21,536 bases of DNA from Planctomycetota bacterium (GTDB lineage: Bacteria > Planctomycetota > Phycisphaerae > Phycisphaerales > UBA1924), in contig JAEYTB010000023.1 of NCBI GenBank assembly GCA_023434205.1, positions 1 through 21,536 of the forward strand. The letters run 5' to 3'. Under the pieces are notes generated by a model. The model was not told where the DNA came from and ran no database searches. It saw only the letters and a program-made list of their open reading frames with translations. Positions 21,335 through 21,536 of this stretch are shown here, piece by piece. The position numbers were made by a program, and so were the translations under genes. Within the stretch, counting starts at the first letter, position 1; each line of letters begins with the position of its first letter.

Positions 21335-21536
21335 TCAAGTGAACATCAGCCCGCCGCTCTGCGCGGCGTCGGCCAGACGCTTGGTGTGCTTGGCGGTCTG
21401 CTCGGCTGCCCGGGCGGTGCGCTCGGCGGCCCCGCCGTCGGACTCCAGCCCCTGCGCGGCACGGGCGTTGAACGTGCCTCGGACGCTGACGCCCTTGGCG
21501 ATAACCTCACCCAGGCCCGCCAGGCGGCCCTCGAAC
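21335..21536 (-). CDS. C-terminus of a tape-measure-like or coiled-coil phage protein (partial)
   Basis: A - strand frame enters from the right edge and ends at TGA 21335-21337, giving 66 visible residues. The sequence is Ala/Thr/Arg-rich and amphipathic (AAERTARAAEQTAKHTKRLA, then DAAQSGGLMFT). Repeated ExTA/xHTKRLAD patterns at the extreme C-terminus are common in tail tape-measure proteins. High GC codon use with strong third-position bias supports a real gene. It would be the gene upstream in the same - strand operon, before the thioesterase interruption. The identity is tentative because only the end is visible. Confidence 0.55.
   Translation of the reverse strand, partial: FEGRLAGLGEVIAKGVSVRGTFNARAAQGLESDGGAAERTARAAEQTAKHTKRLADAAQSGGLMFT

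Overview
The window is a GC-rich bacterial segment (estimated by eye at about 68-70% G+C) with closely packed genes, many ATGA-type overlaps and some GTG starts. Codon style, Planctomycete-like phage-type proteins and the gene mix suggest a Planctomycetota lineage, perhaps Phycisphaerae. This is an inference from general resemblance, not a database result. I saw no rRNA, tRNA, CRISPR array or insertion sequence.

Region 1 (1-7618, + strand) is a copper/silver efflux and detoxification cluster. It runs: 3' part of a CusA-type RND pump; a PD-(D/E)XK-like protein of unknown role; a small secreted His/Cys-rich protein; a secreted triple-YHS protein; a lipoprotein with a C-terminal heavy-metal-binding finger; a CusC/TolC-type outer membrane lipoprotein; and a Tat-exported multicopper oxidase. 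A cytosolic 16-cysteine four-helix copper-storage protein (7636-7992, - strand) converges on the oxidase.

Region 2 (8266-12906, + strand) is a tight five-gene operon: a Met-rich Spy/CnrX-like periplasmic protein; a small membrane protein resembling the input part of a sensor kinase; a membrane-anchored FAD/NAD(P)/[2Fe-2S] reductase; a five-helix membrane protein with two His-x13-His helices, expected to hold two b hemes; and a heptaheme c-type cytochrome. Read in order, it looks like a wire from cytoplasmic NAD(P)H across the membrane to periplasmic hemes, embedded in a copper-resistance locus. I consider this the best candidate for an undescribed system.

Region 3 (12965-16039) has a CueR-like MerR regulator and a small Cys-rich lipoprotein on the - strand, divergent from a P1B-1 Cu(I)/Ag(I) ATPase. 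A clear MerR-type promoter with a 20-nt spacer and a 6-bp dyad points at the regulator gene.

Region 4 (16053-21536, mostly - strand) looks like part of a phage or phage-derived structural operon: the C-terminus of a tape-measure-like protein, two virion-like proteins, a methyltransferase, a DUF115-like protein, and a Ser/Gly-rich protein containing an apparently complete Hint/bacterial-intein-like domain. A PaaI-type thioesterase sits inside this block on the opposite strand.
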